NCBI GenBank assembly: GCA_902776475.1
Contig: CACYQD010000011.1
Coordinates: 124,001-188,000 of the forward strand
Origin: an uncultured Prevotellaceae bacterium
Lineage (GTDB): Bacteria; Bacteroidota; Bacteroidia; Bacteroidales; Bacteroidaceae
Length of the DNA stretch: 64,000 nt
Direction of reading: 5' to 3'
How positions within the stretch are numbered: the first letter of the stretch is position 1; every line of letters begins with the position of its first letter. The notes under the pieces are model-generated. The model searched no databases. It was given only the letters and a program-made list of their open reading frames with translations, and had not been told where the DNA came from. Both the position numbers and the translations under genes were made by a program. Of this stretch, positions 63,852 to 64,000 are shown piece after piece.

Positions 63852-63893
63852 AAAACCAGGACGTGAAGAAATGACCTCATCGTCCTGGTTTTT
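63852..63893. terminator. Rho-independent terminator, usable on both strands
   Basis: AAAACCAGGACG (63852-63863) pairs with CGTCCTGGTTTT (63881-63892), with an A run on the left and a T run on the right. On the minus strand it would end the partial gene at the right edge. Confidence 0.85.
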
Positions 63894-63916
63894 CAACTTA
63901 AAACAAAATAATTCTT

Positions 63917-64000
63917 TATTTCAGAAGCTCTGGCGGCAGGGTGGGCATAGCCCCGTTCTGCGTGCAGACGAATGCGCTGACTTGAACTGCTGTGCGGTGG
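63917..64000 (-). CDS. C-terminal fragment, probable acyl-CoA thioesterase
   Basis: Only about 27 codons are inside the window. The reading ...TAVQVSAFVCTQNGAMPTLPPELLK resembles the last strand and tail of hot-dog thioesterases, where a final strand is followed by a PxPxPxxL tail. It ends about 25 bases before the terminator hairpin on the minus strand. The edge may be off by one base. The family call rests on little sequence. Confidence 0.4.

Overview
The window is a chromosomal segment from a Bacteroidota bacterium, most likely Prevotella or a close relative. The evidence is the promoter architecture (repeated TAnnTTTG -7 boxes, several with TTTG about 19-20 bases upstream), secreted proteins of Prevotella type, many lipoproteins with Bacteroidota-style lipoboxes, and families such as PCMD, DUF4251, GH105, FprA and archaeal-type AAA ATPases. 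There is no 16S rRNA, so genus is an inference.\n\nLayout. Bases 1-19650 are mostly housekeeping and envelope genes: a truncated UPF1-like helicase, a secreted protein with a small peptide gene behind it, SH3 and thioredoxin-like lipoproteins, yifB, tRNA-Leu, the run pyrE-SRPBCC-argH-lipoprotein, recX-comF, a formylglycine-generating-enzyme-like protein, prmC and ribD (divergent), rnhA and argS. Bases 19814-34647 hold one tightly packed nine-gene minus-strand operon that does not look like a standard pathway: a double-SH3 secreted protein, a large membrane protein with an FHA-like N-terminus and a SEDS (FtsW/RodA)-like C-terminus, three P-loop GTPase-type proteins (two are paralogues), a tail-anchored GAP1-N-like protein, a penicillin-binding-protein-like transpeptidase, and two single-pass proteins. 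I infer a GTPase-controlled, envelope-spanning peptidoglycan machine or conflict system. This is the best candidate for an undescribed system.\n\nBases 35750-41100 are an AT-rich island with a minimal type II-C CRISPR-Cas9 locus: 12 repeats and 11 spacers, an intact 1212-residue Cas9, and a divergent tracrRNA with its own promoter and terminator. No cas1 or cas2 is present. Bases 41128-55064 hold a DUF554 protein, DUF4251 lipoprotein, acyltransferase, flavodiiron protein, sugar kinase, M16 peptidase, WbqC-like protein, DsbD, a cysteine desulfidase-like enzyme, and a PCMD lipoprotein / outer-membrane protein / GH105 group probably acting in glycan use. Bases 55092-60867 are a tripartite RND efflux operon whose permease gene carries a frameshift. 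The right end has a short DUF3857-type protein, an archaeal-type AAA ATPase behind a striking palindromic operator, and the tail of a probable thioesterase.\n\nAll family calls come from reading motifs by eye; no database search was run. Several starts were moved inward from the longest possible frame because the upstream codons overlap a -7 box, a tRNA or a neighbouring gene.
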